Of a stretch of DNA of 64,000 nucleotides, positions 7,511-16,068 are shown in pieces. Below the pieces are notes generated by a model. It searched no databases. It worked only from the letters and a program-made list of their open reading frames with translations, and was not told the DNA's origin. The stretch comes from Desulfosarcina widdelii (GTDB lineage: Bacteria > Desulfobacterota > Desulfobacteria > Desulfobacterales > Desulfosarcinaceae): contig NZ_AP021875.1 of the NCBI RefSeq assembly GCF_009688965.1, positions 124,001 to 188,000 on the forward strand, given 5' to 3'. The position numbers were made by a program, and so were the translations under genes. Each line of letters starts with the position of its first letter. Positions within the stretch are counted from its first letter, which is position 1.

Positions 7511-8978
7511 CTAAACGGTTGCCAGTTTCTTGCGCGCCATCGTAAGCAAATTGGCGGCAACGACCGATGACAAGACATAGGATTTAAACGAACGAAATCC
7601 TTTCCAGGTGCAACGGGTCAGCCCGAAGCTGCGCTTGAGCCAGGATATGCCGGATTCGATTCCGGCACGAAACTGGCGAAGTTTTTTGTAAACGTAGTCG
7701 CTGCGGCACATGTCCGCTTCTTTTAGGCCTCGTTTTTTGGAAAAGCATACGTCTTTGATTCTGCGTTCTTTGGCTTTGGCAAGATTGTCTTTGGAGGCGA
7801 AACCGCCGTCCAAAGCGACTTTCAACGGATAGCGGCCATAGATCCTTTTTTGACGGTCGAGCATGGTTTCGACCAATTCCGTATCGGCGGGGTTGCCTTC
7901 CAAGATGACGCAATCCAGGATCAGGTTGGAGGCACCGCCCGTCAAACAGATTTTATGACCGTAATGTGTCTCTCGGCGGTCCTTGATAATGATGTCCGTA
8001 TGGTCTTCGAAAATGGAAAACACCTTCTGGCCGGCCGGGACGCTTTCGCCTTGAACGATCCGGCGATAGGTTTGGTCGTATACTTGCCGGGCCAGGTCGC
8101 CATAGTGTCTGATTTCGTCGAACAAGCCCAACAAAAGCGGGTCCGCGCTGCAGTGTCGTGCCAGGATCTTTTCGGCCCGGATGGCATAGCCGATGGTTTT
8201 GCCAGTGACCTTGAGCAGATCTTTATACAGGGGAATACGCTGCTTCTCATTTTTGGCGTACTGGATACCGATCATCCTTTTCTTGGCGCGGCGCCGATGA
8301 TCGGTAAAGACGATCTTGATCCCGAATTCGTCTCGGGCTTTGGTCAACAAACGGGCGATCACGCGCACCGAATCGAACAGTTGCACGGAATCGAGAGGCT
8401 TATGGATGTTGGACTCGACCACCGTACAATCGATCCGTGCCTTCCTGCCCTTTTCGATTTTATCGTCCTTAGCGCAGGCCAAAAGGTCGTCGGATATACG
8501 TTGCCATGTTTGCGGCGACAACGTTTTGATATTGGCGTTGAGGGCCGACTTTTTGAATCCCTTGTCGGCGATGCCGATGCGACAGAATCGTCTCAAGGCC
8601 CTGGAGTCGGAGATATGAAACGCCAGGTCTTCATATGTGAAACCGTAAAGCCGCATCACCACCGCAGCACGAATAATCTGCTCGGCCGTCATGCCGCGAG
8701 CCCCGGTTCGACGCTTGATGATTTTTCCCTTGTTGAGATCTTGCAGTACATGATCGCAAATGGTAGGAGTGCTATCGAGCACAATGCTGATCGCTTCCAG
8801 CTCTTTTTCCTTGGGATGACCGGTTGGGGGATCGATAAGCAGCATTTGTTTTTGATGTTTTTCGCGCATTTTGTGTTTGGCCCTTTTCTTTTTTTTGTAT
8901 TGATATTGAACGTTTGGCGACATTCAATATACTACAATGAGAAAAGTAAAGCCAGTGCAAAATGCGCTTTTTTTATCA
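7345..8978 (-). mobile_element. DDE insertion sequence, ends tentative
   Basis: The element surrounds the transposase at 7511-8923. A weak terminal match, AGAAACAGCGTATTT (7346-7360) against the reverse complement of 8959-8975 (AAAAAAAGCGCATTTT), is the only candidate inverted repeat, so both boundaries are approximate. No target duplication was identified. It lies between two same-strand accessory genes (5498-7210 and 8990-9793). Confidence 0.4.
7511..8923 (-). CDS. DDE transposase (ISNCY/IS1182-like)
   Basis: The 470-residue transposase has a Lys-rich N-terminus, a helix-turn-helix-like region at about 75-125 and an RNase H-like core. Candidate catalytic residues are Asp165 (RIDCTVVESNIH), the Asp in VALDGGFAS, and the Glu in AGIESGISWLKR. 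It cuts and joins DNA ends of its own element. The frame is intact, with no frameshift, so it may be functional. It is GC-richer than the genes at 1-5.5 kb. The family name is from memory of the sequence style and is less certain than the enzyme class. Confidence 0.8.
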   Translation of the reverse strand: MSPNVQYQYKKKKRAKHKMREKHQKQMLLIDPPTGHPKEKELEAISIVLDSTPTICDHVLQDLNKGKIIKRRTGARGMTAEQIIRAAVVMRLYGFTYEDLAFHISDSRALRRFCRIGIADKGFKKSALNANIKTLSPQTWQRISDDLLACAKDDKIEKGRKARIDCTVVESNIHKPLDSVQLFDSVRVIARLLTKARDEFGIKIVFTDHRRRAKKRMIGIQYAKNEKQRIPLYKDLLKVTGKTIGYAIRAEKILARHCSADPLLLGLFDEIRHYGDLARQVYDQTYRRIVQGESVPAGQKVFSIFEDHTDIIIKDRRETHYGHKICLTGGASNLILDCVILEGNPADTELVETMLDRQKRIYGRYPLKVALDGGFASKDNLAKAKERRIKDVCFSKKRGLKEADMCRSDYVYKKLRQFRAGIESGISWLKRSFGLTRCTWKGFRSFKSYVLSSVVAANLLTMARKKLATV

Positions 8979-8989
8979 ATAACGGCAGG

Positions 8990-9793
8990 TTACGTTGCCG
9001 GATGGGCACTAAGTAGCCCAGATAATAGCTCTAATTCGTGGAAATATATTTCATCCTTAGCCATCGCCTCCCTAGCATGGTCGATATCGCCCTTTTTCAG
9101 ATACTGCTGGAGCCCTTGGGTAAGAGTACGAGTGGCACTTTTAATACGGACAACTGATATATCATCGTCAACGGACTCCCCACTGGCCTTTGCTTTCTTT
9201 TTCGCCAATTTTTCTTTACGGCGTATCCATTTACGTTCATCAATCCGCTGCTGTCTGCGTGCCCATTTATCCGATTTGCTGTTGTTGTAATCATCCTCAA
9301 CATAGGTAAAGCCCGGGCGTTTAATAACCTCAACCAGCATGTCGTTGACCTCCAATCGGAACATTCCAATCGATTTTGCGTCTGTAATGTCGGGTTTTGG
9401 ATCAACGCCATGATTTTTAAGGAACTGATCAACGGTCTGCTTTTTCGTGCTGTGAATGATGATGTCTAAGATGTGGCATTGTGGCAGGTAGCCGATGGCT
9501 GGGAACGCCTCAATGTCAATTCGTTTTGCCATCCTCATACATCTCTGAATCAACTGTTTGTCTATGTAGGGGAACCATTTATTTAATGCTTTCAACCATT
9601 TCTTCTTGTTTTGCTTGACTGACTTTTTCAACCCAAGGAAATGTTCGCCCATCCTGATCTTGTGGGCTGTTTTCGCTAAGTTGCCCTCCATGATCAATTT
9701 AAACTCTTTTTGAATCTTGCCGCTAACATACTCAAATTTCTGCTTGTCGGTCTTGCATCCATCTGGGAACTTGATTGATGGGATATCTCGCAT
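8990..9793 (-). CDS. DUF3102-like protein
   Basis: I chose the ATG at 9793 (MRDIPSIKF) because GAGGT sits just upstream on the minus strand; an in-frame ATG at 9856 would add 21 residues. The 267-residue product resembles DUF3102-type proteins in its middle: KIRMGEHFLGLKKSV, then LKALNKWFPYID and RMAKRID, a helical region often seen in phage and plasmid genes. The C-terminal third is a basic/acidic helix rich in Arg, Lys and Glu. The stop is about 10 bp from the insertion-sequence end. It was probably an upstream partner of the polymerase-like gene before the insertion. Confidence 0.5.
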   Translation of the reverse strand: MRDIPSIKFPDGCKTDKQKFEYVSGKIQKEFKLIMEGNLAKTAHKIRMGEHFLGLKKSVKQNKKKWLKALNKWFPYIDKQLIQRCMRMAKRIDIEAFPAIGYLPQCHILDIIIHSTKKQTVDQFLKNHGVDPKPDITDAKSIGMFRLEVNDMLVEVIKRPGFTYVEDDYNNSKSDKWARRQQRIDERKWIRRKEKLAKKKAKASGESVDDDISVVRIKSATRTLTQGLQQYLKKGDIDHAREAMAKDEIYFHELELLSGLLSAHPAT

Positions 9794-10131
9794 CGTTGAC
9801 CTCGTACCGAGTTTAGGCATCAGAATTAACGTTTTTGTATGGTCGCCAAGTGGCAAACCACGGGCACTTAACGTCGGTATCTGGCCGTTACCGGCACGAG
9901 TTGGTGGAGAGAATTACCTTAAATACAAAGGGAATAGGGTAGGTGACTGCTTCGCACCTCTTTTTAAGTCGTTCTAAGAATACTGATTTGACCCGAACAT
10001 TATCGTTTCCAGGGGCAAACCACGGGAAAAACGCTTGACATCGAAAAATATTGTGTGTATCTACCGCTTTCCTTTTGGATCCAAGGCTTTATTGCTGAGC
10101 ATAAAGTCCGATTTGATGGTACAATGATACT
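9794..10131. other. Non-coding boundary region with a 13-bp direct repeat
   Basis: No gene is supported here. GGCAAACCACGGG occurs at 9852-9864 and again at 10014-10026. The composition shifts from accessory DNA to GC-rich chromosomal DNA. A TACAAT box at 10120-10125 may be a -10 element for the leader at 10132. Confidence 0.35.
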
Positions 10132-10226
10132 GTTGGCGTCGTTTTGGGGACGCCACTTAAAAATATATGTTACATCCCTATGTACGGGCCGTTTGCGCGG
10201 GTTTTACCGCCAGGCGGCTTTTTTGT
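10132..10226 (+). ncRNA. Candidate short RNA or leader ending in a terminator
   Basis: A TACAAT box (10120-10125) is followed by a stem TGGCGTC/GACGCCA (10134-10155), an AU-rich linker, and a GC-rich hairpin CCGCCAGGCGG with six T at 10219-10224. The layout fits a transcript of about 95 nt. It could be a stand-alone RNA or an attenuator in front of the oxidoreductase gene. No known RNA family is recognised. Confidence 0.3.
10207..10224 (+). terminator. Intrinsic terminator upstream of the GMC oxidoreductase
   Basis: A short GC hairpin (CCGC-CAG-GCGG) is directly followed by CTTTTTT. It lies 16 bases before the chosen start of the oxidoreductase, which argues against any longer open frame starting at 10144. 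Confidence 0.5.
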
Positions 10227-10239
10227 TGTTAATCGACCG

Positions 10240-11745
10240 ATGCCCCTATCCAATCCCATACCCGAGCGTTTCGATGCCATCGTCATCGGCACCGGTGCTG
10301 GCGGCGGCACGGCCGGCTACAAGCTGGCAACCATGGGCAAGCGCGTCCTTTTTGTCGAGCGGGGAAAACGGTTTGACGATGCCCGGGCCTTTCAAGATGA
10401 ACAGGCCATGCAGATCGAAAAACAGGCATCGGACGACCGGCAGTTCGATTTCGGTGGGTTGAGGGATCGGCCGTTCATCGGAGGCATTGCCGGCGGAAGC
10501 ACAAGCCTATACGGGGCATGCCTGATGCGGCCGGGGCCAAGCGATTTCACGCCGGGCCGGTATTATGGCCGATACCTGGATCGAAGCCTTTGGGACTGGC
10601 CTGTTTCCCAAGAGGAGATGGCGCCGTTTTATACCGAAGCCGAAAATATTTTCCGGGTGGCCGGAGAAATCGGCCAAGCAACCCCGCATCTGATGCAGCG
10701 GTTCATGGCCTATCCCGCCGAATCCCTGCCGCTGCATCCCACCAACATTGCCCTGAAAGCGACGTTTGAAAAGGCGGGGCTGCGCCCGTTCACGCTCCCC
10801 TTGGGGATCGATCCGTCCACCTGTGACCGCTGTTCGACATGCCCGGGCTACATCTGTCCTCCCGGAGCCCGGTCTTCCAGCCTGAATCGCTGCATCGTTC
10901 CGGCAGTTGAAAAACACAATGCCGTATTGCTAACAGACACTGAAGTGACCGCGGTGAAATCCAAGGGGCGCCGGATCGTCGGCCTCGAGTTGAAAAATTC
11001 TGCTGGCAACTATAGGGTAGCTGCCGATCTTTTCATTTTATCCAGTGGTGCCATCGGCAGCCCGGCGTTCTTGATGCAGCACGGGTTGACAGGAGGAAAC
11101 GATGCCATCGGTCGCAACTACATGTTTCACCTCGGAGTGATTTTTACGGCCCTGTGCGCCCGCCGAACCGGTGCCGGCCGGGAGTTCATTAAGCAGCTTG
11201 GCATCACTGACCTGTATCTGTCCGACGATGCAGCGCCCCACAAGCTGGGTTATATCCAGCAATTGCCCATACCCGGCGTTCTGACCATGCGGGAGCAATT
11301 GCCGCTTCCCCTGCCCAAGTGGCTTCTTGAGCCGGCGCTGACCCGCAACATTACTTTCGCCGGTGCCATTGAAGACCTGCCCCAATACTCGAACCGAGTT
11401 GCGCTGCGCAACGGTCGGATAACCATCACGCATCGCTACCACCCCTATGACGTCCTCCGCGCACAACTGTTGAAAAAAGGTTTCCTGCCGGCCATGCGCC
11501 GTATCCCATCCAGTCTAACCTTTGCCATGATCGCCAAAAATGAAAAGCTGCATGTCGCCCATCAGGTGGGCACCTGCCGCTTTGGCAACGATCCGGCCAC
11601 CAGTGCCCTGGATAAAAACTGCCGCCTTCATCACTTGGACAATCTTTTCGTGCTCGACGGCAGCTTCATGCCCACCTCCCTGGGTGTTGCCCCGGCCTTG
11701 ACCATCATGGCCAATGCCCTGAGGGTGATCGGCAGCCTTTTGTAA
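10240..11745 (+). CDS. GMC-family FAD oxidoreductase
   Basis: The 501-residue flavoprotein has the FAD-binding signature at its N-terminus (AIVIGTGAGGGTAGYKL, about residues 12-28, then VLFVERGKR). It has GGSTSLYGA near residue 85 and a C-terminal GMC segment (VGTCRFG ... LDGSFMPTSLGVAPALTIMA) with the conserved His region. It should oxidise an alcohol or sterol-like substrate; the substrate is unknown. A Cys-rich loop (CDRCSTCPGYICPPG) at about residues 195-210 is unusual for the family and may be a redox or metal site. I chose the ATG at 10240 because a terminator-like hairpin lies between it and the next upstream start at 10144. It lies 165 bp before an SDR gene on the same strand. Confidence 0.8.
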   Translation: MPLSNPIPERFDAIVIGTGAGGGTAGYKLATMGKRVLFVERGKRFDDARAFQDEQAMQIEKQASDDRQFDFGGLRDRPFIGGIAGGSTSLYGACLMRPGPSDFTPGRYYGRYLDRSLWDWPVSQEEMAPFYTEAENIFRVAGEIGQATPHLMQRFMAYPAESLPLHPTNIALKATFEKAGLRPFTLPLGIDPSTCDRCSTCPGYICPPGARSSSLNRCIVPAVEKHNAVLLTDTEVTAVKSKGRRIVGLELKNSAGNYRVAADLFILSSGAIGSPAFLMQHGLTGGNDAIGRNYMFHLGVIFTALCARRTGAGREFIKQLGITDLYLSDDAAPHKLGYIQQLPIPGVLTMREQLPLPLPKWLLEPALTRNITFAGAIEDLPQYSNRVALRNGRITITHRYHPYDVLRAQLLKKGFLPAMRRIPSSLTFAMIAKNEKLHVAHQVGTCRFGNDPATSALDKNCRLHHLDNLFVLDGSFMPTSLGVAPALTIMANALRVIGSLL

Positions 11746-11910
11746 AGCCGATCATGCATTTGTTAGCGTTCAACCACCAGGTGGATTTAGCGCTTCCAAC
11801 CGGTTCCTCACATTTTTCTAACACAGCACTGACACTATCCTGAATCTCATTGAAAGGAACGGCTGGAGACGAGGCCGGTATCAATTGAACGTAATGGGTG
11901 GAATTGAGAT

Positions 11911-12687
11911 ATGATGGAAAAGAAGGTACTCATCACCGGTATCACGGGCACCTTGGGCAGCGCCCTTGGAGAACTTTATTTAAAGCGTGGTTGGAAAGTC
12001 CACGGCGCAACACGGCAATCCATTGCGCAGCATCCTGCGTGCAGCCATGTGATCACCAACGATCAAAGCAGCATCGACGATGCCCTGACCCTTCTGAAAA
12101 TCGAACCCGATCTCGTCTATCTCAACGCCGGTGCCATCGAAAAGGAGATCGGCGCCATGGGCGAGCCATTGTCCGAAGTGACCCAGTCCATCACGACGAT
12201 CAACTACACCTTCCCAGCCGTGTTTGCCCTCGAGGCCTCCAAATCTTCGCAAAAACCCATGGACATCATCGCCATCGGGTCCATCGCCGATGGCAGTCCT
12301 TCGGCTTTCGGACCGGTATACCACGCCTCGAAGGCGGCGCTGCACTATTTCATCCAGGGCACCAGCCCGATCTTAGGGTATGCCAATCCCAACATCAAAC
12401 TGCGTCTTTACCGCCCCGGCGCCATTCACGGGCCGCTCTCCTGGGCGCCGGTGAACCGCCTTAACGAAAAGGGGCATAAGGTCCGCGCCAAGCGGTGCAA
12501 AAACGCCCCCTCGGCGGAAAAAGTCGCCCTGCACGTCGAAAAATTTCAAAAGAGCGGCAAATGGGTCACCAATTACGACGAACCCATTTCGTTCAAGTTT
12601 TTGAAGTTCTTTTTCGCTCTGGCGCCCAACCTATATTGTAAGATGCAACACTGGGTCTGGCGTCGCGCAAGCAAGTTCAAGACATAA
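11911..12687 (+). CDS. Short-chain dehydrogenase/reductase (SDR)
   Basis: The 258-residue protein has the Rossmann glycine motif TGITGTLGSALG at about residues 9-20, an LNAGA motif near residue 72, a Ser near residue 127 (AIGSIADG) and the catalytic YHASK at about residues 137-141. These mark a classical NAD(P)H-dependent SDR. A C-terminal helix rich in aromatics (KFLKFFFALAP) suggests membrane association. Substrate unknown. The IS110-type element begins at its stop codon, so its natural downstream neighbour may have been displaced. Confidence 0.8.
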   Translation: MMEKKVLITGITGTLGSALGELYLKRGWKVHGATRQSIAQHPACSHVITNDQSSIDDALTLLKIEPDLVYLNAGAIEKEIGAMGEPLSEVTQSITTINYTFPAVFALEASKSSQKPMDIIAIGSIADGSPSAFGPVYHASKAALHYFIQGTSPILGYANPNIKLRLYRPGAIHGPLSWAPVNRLNEKGHKVRAKRCKNAPSAEKVALHVEKFQKSGKWVTNYDEPISFKFLKFFFALAPNLYCKMQHWVWRRASKFKT

Positions 12688-12699
12688 TGGTTGACAGTT
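12687..12699 (+). repeat. Left 13-bp inverted repeat of the IS1111-type element
   Basis: ATGGTTGACAGTT, exact reverse complement of 14357-14369. Confidence 0.75.
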
Positions 12700-12914
12700 T
12701 AGACCGAGCAACACGGTGAATCTATGAGAGCAACCCGCGAAAATCCATCATGACCTCCGACGAGCATTTTTAGGGGCCCATTCTCGGCCATGATGATTTT
12801 CGCTGGACTCCGCAGCAATCCCGGATAAAAAAACCTGCCATCCTTGCAAACGTGGGTTATGTTGGATGTCGTCTGATAAACCCCAACACAGAGCCAAAAT
12901 CAAGGAGGCAGGTC

Positions 12915-14030
12915 ATGACAAAGCATAACACATTTATCGGTATGGACGTCCATAAAAATTCCATTGATATCGCAATTGCTGACGAAGGCCGTAAAGGACA
13001 AGTGCGTCATTATGGTAAAATCGATGGCACTCTTTCCACCTTGGACAAGGTCGTTCGCAAACTGGTCAGCACGGGCAACCGACTACACTTTGTGTACGAA
13101 GCCGGTCCTTGTGGCTATCAGATCTATCGCCATCTTTCCGATCAGGGATTCGATTGTGATGTGGTCGCACCATCCAGGATTCCCAAGCCCAGTGGAAACC
13201 AAATCAAAAATGATCGTCGCGATGCTCTGATGCTGGCCCGTCTGCATCGTTCCGGCAACCTTACCGCTGTCTACGTTCCCCGTGCCGAAGACGAAGCCAT
13301 CAGGGATTTGACCCGAGCCAGGGAAGATGTAAAAAATGACGAGAAAAGAAGTAAACATCGTCTGCTATCTTTCCTCCTTCGCAGTGGGATCCGCTATACG
13401 GGTGGATCGCCGTGGAGCATAGCCCATATGCGCTGGCTGTCTGACATCAAGATGCCTCATCAGTCCCAACAGGTCGTCCTGCAAGAGTATATCGGCACCG
13501 TGAATCAATGCAAAGAACGCGCACAACGATTGACCGAACAAATCCAACAGCTACTGCCCGAATGGCAGCTGTACCCAATTGTTCAGGCACTTCAGAGCAT
13601 GCGCGGTGTCTCAACAATTGTGGCGGCCACGACCGTTGCCGAGATCGGCGACCTGAAACGGTTCCAAACACCAAGCGAACTGATGAGCTATCTGGGTCTG
13701 GTGCCGTCGGAGCACTCCAGTGGTCCAAAAACAAAGCGCGGTCCGATTACCAAAGCTGGAAATGGACATGTCCGCCGTGTCCTGACCGAGGCAGCCTGGG
13801 CATATCGGCTGCCGGCCCGGGTCAGCCGGGCATTGCTCAAACGACAAGAAGGCCTGCCAGAATCCGTCTGTGATATTTCGTGGAAGGCGCAACTCCGGCT
13901 TTGCTCTCGCTACCGTCGACTATGGAACAAAGGAAAAGCGAAACAAGTTGTCGTAACGGCCATTGCACGGGAACTATGCGGATTCATGTGGGCAATCGCA
14001 AATGAAATTGAAGTACCGGCAAACAACTAA
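12915..14030 (+). CDS. IS110-family DEDD transposase (recombinase)
   Basis: The ATG at 12915 follows AAGGAGG (12902-12908). The 371-residue protein has the IS110 acidic set: Asp11 (IGMDVHKN), Glu62 (YEAGPCGY), and Asp100 and Asp103 (NDRRDA), forming the RuvC-like DEDD domain. The C-terminal Tnp_20 region (VQALQSMRGVSTIVAATTVA, then YLGLVPSEHSSG) carries the candidate catalytic Ser at about residue 269. Members recombine a circular form into a target guided by a non-coding bridge RNA, as described for IS621-type elements. The frame is intact. Confidence 0.9.
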   Translation: MTKHNTFIGMDVHKNSIDIAIADEGRKGQVRHYGKIDGTLSTLDKVVRKLVSTGNRLHFVYEAGPCGYQIYRHLSDQGFDCDVVAPSRIPKPSGNQIKNDRRDALMLARLHRSGNLTAVYVPRAEDEAIRDLTRAREDVKNDEKRSKHRLLSFLLRSGIRYTGGSPWSIAHMRWLSDIKMPHQSQQVVLQEYIGTVNQCKERAQRLTEQIQQLLPEWQLYPIVQALQSMRGVSTIVAATTVAEIGDLKRFQTPSELMSYLGLVPSEHSSGPKTKRGPITKAGNGHVRRVLTEAAWAYRLPARVSRALLKRQEGLPESVCDISWKAQLRLCSRYRRLWNKGKAKQVVVTAIARELCGFMWAIANEIEVPANN

Positions 14031-14356
14031 CCCAAACAGATAATCAAAGAACAACTGGCAACAATCTAACGGAGATCATTTAACAAACAAATCCAACAAC
14101 GTTCCAGGGCAGTTACAGGGGCGCAACCACGGTCAGGAGAACCCTCGAGGGCACTATTGGATAGGTCGTTTGGCCGAACTCCCGAATCAAGACCGAGGCA
14201 GCTCCACGACGAAGCTATGTCATGCGGTATCCAATCCGCGAATATCAGAGTGATCAACCGTCGCAACTCTGGTTCCGCTCCTTTGAGTGCCCTGGAACAT
14301 AGCACTGACAAGGACCGCTGAAAAACAGTTGGCAGGGAGTTATTTTTTCTCTTGAC
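14031..14356 (+). ncRNA. 3' non-coding tail, candidate bridge-RNA region
   Basis: This 326-bp segment between the transposase stop and the right inverted repeat has no credible gene but contains hairpin arms (for example CCCTCGAGGG at 14143-14152). In IS1111-group elements the guide RNA is encoded at this end. RNA limits cannot be set by eye. Confidence 0.4.
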
Positions 14357-14369
14357 AACTGTCAACCAT
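14357..14369 (-). repeat. Right 13-bp inverted repeat of the IS1111-type element
   Basis: AACTGTCAACCAT, exact reverse complement of 12687-12699. The overlapping TTGACAACTGTCAA (14353-14366) is itself a small hairpin. Confidence 0.75.
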
Positions 14370-14491
14370 ATCAGCGCCCATAGGCCTTGCCCCAACCCCA
14401 CTGGGAACATTCATCCAGATGTACAGGCCGTTGTGCAGATTACACCGCCAAGCGGCTATTTTTTTTGAGAAACGAGAGAATTTGCAGCTTT

Positions 14492-14989
14492 TTACTCGGT
14501 TTTGCCCTTCATCTCCTCCGAAACCTTGTTGATGGGGCAGGCAAAATAAATACAGCGGTGGCATTCATGGCGCCGGACGGTGGCGGCGAACCCTGCCAAA
14601 GATAGCAGGAAAATGGCCAGCAGGTCTGGTTCGTGGATCAGCCAGATGAGGGGAAAGGCCAGCAGCGCTGCCGGAGCGGCCCAGGTCACGATTCTGTCCC
14701 TGGTATCGAGTTCTCCCGGACGCGCTGCAAAGAACTTGGGCAGGTCCCAGAAAAATATGCAGCGCAGCAGTTTGTCTTCACGGGCATAGTGAGGACAGCG
14801 GCTGCAAAAGAATTTGAGGACCAAAATTACCGCAACAACTATCAGAAGGATATACACCAGCAGGCCTCCCAACGTATTTCTTGCGATCCCCACGGCAGCC
14901 GTCAGCAGTGGAACGGCCAACAGGCAGGTATAGAAGAGAAAATCGAAAAAATCGTACCGTTCCCTTAATTCTTTCGAACACGGTTCCAT
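14492..14989 (-). CDS. Four-helix membrane protein with Cys pairs
   Basis: The 165-residue protein has about four membrane segments (FYTCLLAVPLLTAAVGI, LVYILLIVVAVILVL, APAALLAFPLIWLI, LAIFLLSLAGFAATV). Two Cys groups follow the second and fourth segments: CSRCPHY and CHRC...CP. These could bind metal or form disulfides. A strong ribosome site (GAGGAGGT) precedes the start. It is 25 bases downstream of the SDR gene at 15015 on the same strand, so the two are likely one operon. The family is not recognised. Confidence 0.65.
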   Translation of the reverse strand: MEPCSKELRERYDFFDFLFYTCLLAVPLLTAAVGIARNTLGGLLVYILLIVVAVILVLKFFCSRCPHYAREDKLLRCIFFWDLPKFFAARPGELDTRDRIVTWAAPAALLAFPLIWLIHEPDLLAIFLLSLAGFAATVRRHECHRCIYFACPINKVSEEMKGKTE

Positions 14990-15014
14990 GGTACCTCCTC
15001 GATTTGGGTATTAT

Positions 15015-15857
15015 TCATCCCGGTTTGGCTGTTTCGTTGCCAATTGCCCGCCGGATCACAAGATCCGTAACGGTACGCGATAAAAAACCGTTGGAGAGCC
15101 TGTGCATGAGGTAAAGGAAGCGGGTACGGCGCCCCGGAACGCACCAGTAGGACTTTTTTTGGATGGCCCGGACAATTTCTTTTGCCGTGAATTCGGGAGT
15201 CAGGAGACCGCCCATGTTCTTTACCGCCCTTGCCTGGGGCGGCAGGGTTTTGGCTTCCGTTTCGTTCATGGGGGTGTCCACCTCGGGCGGGAAAACGACG
15301 GTCAGCGGCATTTTCAGGGGCGCGAGTTCGTAGCGCAGGCTTTCAGCAAATCCCATCAGTGCACCCTTGGAGGCGGCGTAGGCCGTATACCCGAACATGC
15401 CGAACAGGGCTGCCGCCGAGGAGAGGATGACCACATGGCCCCGTTTGGCCTTCATAGGGCCGAGCAGGGCATGGATGGGGGTGCGCACCCCGTTGACATT
15501 GACGTTCATGACCTCGGTGAACATTTCTGGGGTGATGTTCTCGAAATGGTCGGCCGCCGTATTGATGCCGGCACTGAGAATCAGGATGTCCGGGGCGCCA
15601 AAGTCGGCAACGGCGGCCCTCATTTTTTCGTAAACCTGGACATGGTTGCTTACGTCGAGGCTCAGGGTAGCGATCCTTTGCCGGTCCGATTGCCGGGTGC
15701 GTTCAACGGTCCGTTGCGCTGCTTGGAGGCGTTGCGCCGATCTGGCTACCAGCAGGATGTCCGCGCCCAGAGTGGCCAAGATTTTGGCCAAAGCAAGGCC
15801 GATTCCGCTGGAACCCCCGGTAATGTAGGCAGTTTTATTCTTGAAAGATTTCGGCAT
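15015..15857 (-). CDS. SDR, similar to 3-ketodihydrosphingosine reductase
   Basis: The 280-residue protein has the Rossmann motif TGGSSGIGLALA (about residues 13-24), LSAGIN near residue 95, a Ser in ILSSAAALFG and YAASK as catalytic Tyr/Lys. The overall shape, with a C-terminal hydrophobic RFLYLMHRLSNGF tail, resembles 3-dehydrosphinganine reductases (KDSR type), which reduce the keto group in sphingoid-base synthesis. Other lipid-ketone SDRs look alike, so the substrate is uncertain. It is the first gene of a two-gene minus-strand unit with the membrane protein at 14492. Confidence 0.75.
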   Translation of the reverse strand: MPKSFKNKTAYITGGSSGIGLALAKILATLGADILLVARSAQRLQAAQRTVERTRQSDRQRIATLSLDVSNHVQVYEKMRAAVADFGAPDILILSAGINTAADHFENITPEMFTEVMNVNVNGVRTPIHALLGPMKAKRGHVVILSSAAALFGMFGYTAYAASKGALMGFAESLRYELAPLKMPLTVVFPPEVDTPMNETEAKTLPPQARAVKNMGGLLTPEFTAKEIVRAIQKKSYWCVPGRRTRFLYLMHRLSNGFLSRTVTDLVIRRAIGNETAKPG

Positions 15858-16019
15858 ATTGAAAAAAAATATGAGTACTCGGAGCCTGTTGAATAACCAT
15901 TCTTGATCGCCGGTGTCAAGGATTTACGGAAAAAAGCTTGTCCAGAAAATTCGCGTTGATCGCCTCTTCTGTCGCGTGGCCGAGCGTTCTCTGTCAGTGC
16001 CTCGATAACGGTTTGTATT

Positions 16020-16060
16020 CTGTAAATAAAGCGTTGACATCGTAAATTTTACAGTATAAA
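16020..16060 (+). promoter_or_regulatory. Promoter and operator-like repeat before the AAA_14 gene
   Basis: TTGACA (16034-16039) and TATAAA (16055-16060) are spaced 15 bp apart. An inverted repeat, CTGTAAA at 16020-16026 and TTTACAG at 16048-16054, surrounds the -35 box and abuts the -10 box, as an autorepressor site would. The ATG is 9 bases after the -10 box and has no ribosome site, which suggests a leaderless or nearly leaderless message. Confidence 0.4.
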
Positions 16061-16068
16061 AGTCGATA

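Larger units (their letters stand above)
12687..14369 (+). mobile_element. IS110-family, IS1111-type insertion sequence
   Basis: Perfect 13-bp inverted repeats, ATGGTTGACAGTT at 12687-12699 and AACTGTCAACCAT at 14357-14369, bracket a DEDD transposase. The 5' non-coding part is 215 bp and the 3' part 326 bp. Short subterminal inverted repeats and a long 3' non-coding end are typical of the IS1111 group. The left repeat overlaps the last base of the SDR stop codon. Exact outer ends cannot be fixed without an empty site. Confidence 0.75.

Noticed and set aside
7850-9016. Long plus-strand open frame opposite the transposase
   Set aside because: It mirrors the transposase codons and has no recognisable domain, while the minus strand encodes a clear DDE transposase.
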